From JAXLYE01 sp046351595 (lineage in GTDB: Bacteria; Myxococcota_A; Polyangia; Palsa-1104; JAEUJZ01), in NCBI GenBank assembly GCA_046351595.1, contig JAXLYE010000006.1, forward strand, positions 248,001 to 312,000: 64,000 bases of DNA. The letters run 5' to 3'. Below are positions 60,497 through 64,000 of the stretch, piece after piece. Made by a program: the position numbers and the translations under genes. The notes beneath the pieces were generated by a model. The model did no database searches. It was not told where the DNA came from and worked only from the letters and a program-made list of their open reading frames with translations. How positions within the stretch are numbered: the stretch's first letter is position 1; each line of letters opens with the position of its first letter.

Positions 60497-62764
60497 CTAG
60501 CTGGCGGTCGGCGAGGGAGCGGGAGAATCGGGAGGCGAATCGGCAGGCGATGCGGCAGGGCCTGGGGGCAGCGGCTCCGCGCCGTGTCCGTCTTTGAGCG
60601 CGCCTTTGAGGACCTCCTTGAGCTCGGAGGTGAGCAGGCGTGCGTACAGGCCCTCCATGGGAGTCAGCGGTGGGCTCTTGTGCGGGCCAAGACCCATGCG
60701 CTCCAGATAGGGCAGCACGGAGTCGTCGGGGTACCCGTGCGTGAAGACCGCGGCCGCGGACTTTAGCACCGCGCGCATGGACGCGACCTTGCCCTTGAGC
60801 GCGCGCAGCGCCCGCGCGAGCACGACCTCGTGCTCGGTGAGCTCGGTGCCGAAGGGGTAGCGCGGGAACAGGCCGCGCTGCCTGAGCTGCGCGAGGATCG
60901 GCGCGAAGCGCTCGGGGTGGTTGGTGCGATCCCCGTCGGGCAGGCGCCAGCGACGGTCGATCTTGCCGTGGCGGCGGGCCCGGGCGAGCAGCGCCGGCTG
61001 GAACCGCGAGTCCGCGATCGAGAGCATCTCTTTGATGACCTCTTCATCGGTCTTGCCGCGCAGGTCCGCGATTCCGTACTCGGTGATCACCAGATCGCGC
61101 AGGTGGCGCGGGATGGTCAGGTGCCCGTACTGGTAGACGATGTTCGAGGTGACGGTGCCTGCGGTTTCGCGCGTGCTGCGCAGCTGGATGAGCGAGCGAC
61201 CCTCGGGCAGCGCGTGCGCCATGGCGACGAAGTTGTACTGACCTCCGACGCCGCTGACCACCTGCCCGCCCTCGATCGTGTCCGAGCACGCGCCGCCGAG
61301 CAGCGTCGCCACCATGGTCGTATTGACGAAGCGCGCGTTGCGCAGGTGCAGGCGGTCGATCTCCTCGTGGCCGTAGAGCTGGTTGATGCGGCGCACGCTG
61401 CGCATGTCGATGAGCGCGCGCTGATCATCGGGCAGCTCGCGCAGCCAGGTGTAGAAGGACTGCGGACCCAGGAAGAACCCGGCGTGCACCGCGCGCCCGT
61501 GGCGCAGCGTCTCGTCCAGGCACAGCGCGTCGATCAGGGTGCGCGACTCGAGGCGCGTGAGATCCGGATCGATGCGCGTCCCGTCCGCGAGCACGATCTG
61601 ACCGCTGACGAAGCGCAGCTCGCGGCGCAGGATCCCCCAGTGCTGCAGGTACGCGAAGTCCGACGCGCTGAGCACCGGCCCGATGGCGCGCGCCGCGAGC
61701 AGCGCGTCCAGAGTCTGCGGCTGCACCTTCTCGCCGATCTGCTGCGCGTTCAGGAGCCGCTGCAGCGGCACGTCGTCGTAGACCTTGCGCTTGACGACGC
61801 CGGCGCGCATGAGGTGCATGAAGCCGTCGCCCATCATCTCGGTCGCGGCGAACAGACCTTCGCTGAACGGGCCGGTCTGACCGATGCGCTCGATGAGCGG
61901 CGCGTACCGCTCGCGGATCCCGAGCAGCTGCAGGACCTCGTTGTAGACGGCGTTCTCGTTCTGGCGCAGCAATAGCGCGTACACCAGCGCGTCGCTCAGC
62001 CCGCCGATCCCGATCTGCAGCTCGCCGCCGTCGCGGATCAGGGTGCTGGCGTATAGACCGATCAGGTACTCCTGATCGCTGATCTCGGTCTTGGGAGTCC
62101 CGAACAGCGGGGCGTACTGCTCGGGGTTGTCGATCAGGATGTCGAAGAAGCTGGGGGCGACGACCGCGTCCCCGACCATGAACGGGAGCTGCTGGTTGAT
62201 CTGCCCGATGATGAGGTGCGGGCGACCGCTCTTGTCCAGACCCGCGGCCAGATCCAGCGACACATCGGCGTTGCAGCTCAGCGACAGCTGCTCCATCCCG
62301 TCGACGGTGCGGCGCGCCACCTGCTGGCACAGGACGTTGACCCCCTGATCGAGCAGATCGCGCGCGGCCAGCGTGTAGTTCGTGCTGATGTAGTCCCGCT
62401 GCGCGGCAGGGTTCTCGAGGTGCTCACCGGCCTGCAGGTAGAACTCGATGACGCGGACGTTGGCGGGCAGCTTCCCGGCGCGGCGATCGGCCTCGTACTC
62501 CAGATCCGGATGGCCCGCCCACAGGCGCTCGCGCAGGGGAGACAGGAAGCGCTCCTCCAGCTCGTCCGCGGTTTCGGGGCGCGCCAGCGTCAGCGCGGTG
62601 AAGATCTTCAGGCTGATCGAGGGATCCGCCTTGGCGCGACGGTACAGGGCGTTCAAAAGGTGATTCGGCTTGCCCAGACCCAGCGGCGTGCCCAGCCGGA
62701 TGTCCCTGCCCACCGTCGCCAGCACCGCGTCGACACAGGCCTCTGCGCGCTCCAGGTTCTGCAT
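60497..62764 (-). CDS. Acetyl-CoA hydrolase/transferase family protein, long form
   Basis: 755 aa from ATG 62764 (GTG 62782 possible). Typical CoA transferases of this family have about 430-500 residues; here an N-terminal part of about 250 residues precedes the hydrolase/transferase region. Signatures: GDAVVAPSFFDILIDNPEQY, GIGGLSDALVYALLL, GGQYNFVAMAHALPEGRSLIQL and the C-terminal VITEYGIADLRGKTDEEVIKEML. It should transfer CoA between acyl-CoA and a carboxylate or hydrolyse acetyl-CoA. The Pro/Ser/Asp tail is disordered. It stands alone between the TPR giant and the divergent ATPase gene. Confidence 0.9.
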   Translation of the reverse strand: MQNLERAEACVDAVLATVGRDIRLGTPLGLGKPNHLLNALYRRAKADPSISLKIFTALTLARPETADELEERFLSPLRERLWAGHPDLEYEADRRAGKLPANVRVIEFYLQAGEHLENPAAQRDYISTNYTLAARDLLDQGVNVLCQQVARRTVDGMEQLSLSCNADVSLDLAAGLDKSGRPHLIIGQINQQLPFMVGDAVVAPSFFDILIDNPEQYAPLFGTPKTEISDQEYLIGLYASTLIRDGGELQIGIGGLSDALVYALLLRQNENAVYNEVLQLLGIRERYAPLIERIGQTGPFSEGLFAATEMMGDGFMHLMRAGVVKRKVYDDVPLQRLLNAQQIGEKVQPQTLDALLAARAIGPVLSASDFAYLQHWGILRRELRFVSGQIVLADGTRIDPDLTRLESRTLIDALCLDETLRHGRAVHAGFFLGPQSFYTWLRELPDDQRALIDMRSVRRINQLYGHEEIDRLHLRNARFVNTTMVATLLGGACSDTIEGGQVVSGVGGQYNFVAMAHALPEGRSLIQLRSTRETAGTVTSNIVYQYGHLTIPRHLRDLVITEYGIADLRGKTDEEVIKEMLSIADSRFQPALLARARRHGKIDRRWRLPDGDRTNHPERFAPILAQLRQRGLFPRYPFGTELTEHEVVLARALRALKGKVASMRAVLKSAAAVFTHGYPDDSVLPYLERMGLGPHKSPPLTPMEGLYARLLTSELKEVLKGALKDGHGAEPLPPGPAASPADSPPDSPAPSPTAS

Positions 62765-62990
62765 GCCTGTTGAGCAAAGCACGCGCGGACCGCGGTGCTA
62801 GCAGAATCGCCGAGTCGCTCCGTCATGAGGAGGCTCCTGATGCGACTCCGTCTCACGGCTCGGCGGCAAAGGAGTCTGGAGGGAGCCGCGGCGCGGTCCG
62901 GACGGAGGGCGGACCTTACGTGCGACAACGGCTGCCGGACCGACCTCATGCCGTGTACTGTCCACAGACCGGCGCGCCCCGGGTGGTTGC

Positions 62991-63006
62991 TGGCACCCGG
63001 TTTGCA
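62991..63006 (+). promoter_or_regulatory. Sigma-54 (-24/-12) promoter of the P-type ATPase gene
   Basis: TGGCACCCGGTTTGCA differs from TGGCACG-N4-TTGCA only at the seventh base. GG at 62992-62993 and GC at 63004-63005 are 10 bp apart. Start expected near 63017; the ATG at 63043 has the ribosome site AAAGGAG. No other feature is seen in the 278-bp divergent gap. Confidence 0.8.
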
Positions 63007-63042
63007 AACTATGTATGCAGGGCCAGCAAAGGAGCCCCTGAC

Positions 63043-64000
63043 ATGAGCGAGCGAGCCGCGGACCGACGAGAGCCCCGGGAGTCAACGAGCGCGTCGACCC
63101 CCTCGGTCCGCTGGGCTCCGCACGGCCTGACGCCGGAAGAGAGCGCCCAGCACCTCGGCTCCGACGCCCAGCACGGGCTCACGCGTGACGAGGCCGAGGC
63201 CCGGCTCGCGCGCTACGGGCTGAACCGGCTGCCCGAGCCGCCGCGGCCGAGCGAGATCCTGCGCTTCCTGCGGCAGCTCACAAGCCCGCTGGTCGGGGTG
63301 CTGCTGGTCGCCGCGGCCATCGCGTTCGCGGTCGGCGTCACGGCCACCGACGAGCCGTCGCTGTTCCACCGCTACGGCGACGCGCTGGCGATCCTGATCA
63401 TCGTGCTGCTCAACGCGCTGCTCGGGTATGTGCAGGAGCAGCGGGCCGCGAGCGCGCTCGACTCGCTGCGGCGGCTGTCGGTGCCGACGGCGCGGGTGCG
63501 GCGCGACGGGCTGCTGCAGCAGATCTCGGCCGAGCAGCTGGTGCCCGGCGACGTCATCGAGCTCGAGGACGGTGACGCGGTGCCGGCTGACGCGCGGCTG
63601 CTCGAGGCCATCGAGCTGACCGCGGACGAGTCGGCGCTGACCGGCGAGAGCCTGCCGGTGCGCAAGGACGCGCGCGCGGTGGTGCCCGTCGACGCGCCGC
63701 TGGCCGAGCAGGCGTCCATGCTGCGGCAGGGCACGGCGATCGTGCGCGGCAAGGCGCGGGCGCTGGTGACGTTCACGGGGCGCGAGACCGAGCTCGGGGC
63801 CATCGGCAAGCTGCTGGCCGCCGAGACGACGCAGCCGACGCCGCTGGAGGAGGATCTGCATCGCTTCGGGCGGCGCATCCTGTGGGCCTGCCTGGCGACG
63901 AGCGTGGTGCTGTTCGCGCTGGGGCTGTGGAAGGGCGAGCGGTCGTGGCCGATCCTGCTCTTGGAAGCTACGAGCTTCGCGGTCGCGGCCATTCCCGAGG
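63043..64000 (+). CDS. Cation-transporting P-type ATPase (Ca2+/P2-like), 3' end outside window
   Basis: 319 codons up to the window edge. An N-terminal cation-ATPase domain (LTPEESAQHLGSDAQHGLTRDEAEARLARYGLNRL, in parts) is followed by two membrane helices (SPLVGVLLVAAAIAFAVG and ALAILIIVLLNALLGYVQE), the actuator domain with VPGDVIELEDGDAVPADARL and the TGES phosphatase loop (ESALTGESLPV), and the third helix. The sequence stops at AAIPE, the start of the ion-site helix 4 (PE motif), before the DKTGT site. This fits SERCA/PMR1-like P2 ATPases exporting Ca2+ or Mn2+. Expression is expected to need sigma-54. Confidence 0.93.
   Translation, partial: MSERAADRREPRESTSASTPSVRWAPHGLTPEESAQHLGSDAQHGLTRDEAEARLARYGLNRLPEPPRPSEILRFLRQLTSPLVGVLLVAAAIAFAVGVTATDEPSLFHRYGDALAILIIVLLNALLGYVQEQRAASALDSLRRLSVPTARVRRDGLLQQISAEQLVPGDVIELEDGDAVPADARLLEAIELTADESALTGESLPVRKDARAVVPVDAPLAEQASMLRQGTAIVRGKARALVTFTGRETELGAIGKLLAAETTQPTPLEEDLHRFGRRILWACLATSVVLFALGLWKGERSWPILLLEATSFAVAAIPE

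Overview
The window is very GC-rich DNA in which nearly every codon ends in G or C. Several traits point to a myxobacterium (Myxococcota): many large lipoproteins (FecR/VIT/VWA/TPR, Ig-like, FG-GAP, MopE-like), a sigma-54 activator with sigma-54-type promoters, orphan histidine kinases and secreted Cys-rich paralogues. This placement is inference from gene content; there is no rRNA or other phylogenetic marker apart from ribosomal proteins S6, S18 and L9. I found no tRNA, rRNA, insertion sequence, integrase, phage module or CRISPR array.

Layout. 1-3.6 kb: 5' part of an Ig-like repeat lipoprotein (minus), a sigma-54 activator without a sensor domain that is flanked by TGAAACA operator-like arrays, and a CxxCH lipoprotein. 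3.8-12.4 kb: two adjacent, paralogous giant lipoproteins (FecR, VIT, VWA, TPR). 12.4-13.9 kb: rpsF-rpsR-rplI on the minus strand with a promoter and a strong terminator. 14-19.5 kb: metallophosphoesterase, TPR protein, CyaY/frataxin, and a condensation-type acyltransferase coupled to a methyltransferase. 19.4-24.3 kb: PhoR-like kinase (overlapping the methyltransferase tail to tail) and divergent polA. 24.3-28.5 kb: a cystatin-like small protein and a secreted protein, each behind a sigma-54-like promoter, then an aldo/keto reductase and a second metallophosphoesterase. 28.8-34.4 kb: three tandem secreted paralogues of exactly 259 aa facing a 1031-aa MopE-like Cys-rich protein. 34.6-41.6 kb: DUF2156 membrane protein, a probable small exported protein, a truncated Kir-like channel, two lipoproteins, an ethanolamine-type permease and a THUMP RNA methyltransferase.

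41.7-47.3 kb is a functional unit: siroheme synthesis (precorrin-2 dehydrogenase plus SUMT), an XRE-cupin regulator, a siroheme nitrite/sulfite reductase and a translationally coupled gamma-butyrobetaine-hydroxylase-like dioxygenase. This unit and its right neighbour carry nine copies of an AT-rich palindromic 16-mer (consensus GTCYGTTWWWGCAGAC), mostly at gene boundaries, some written into ORFs with rare codons. This is the most unusual signal in the window.

47.4-64 kb: FG-GAP lipoprotein, a histidine kinase with a dead receiver domain, a PEGA-domain protein, a 2758-aa TPR protein, a long acetyl-CoA hydrolase/transferase, and the start of a P-type cation ATPase behind a near-consensus sigma-54 promoter.

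Functions rest on motif recognition by eye. No homology search was possible.
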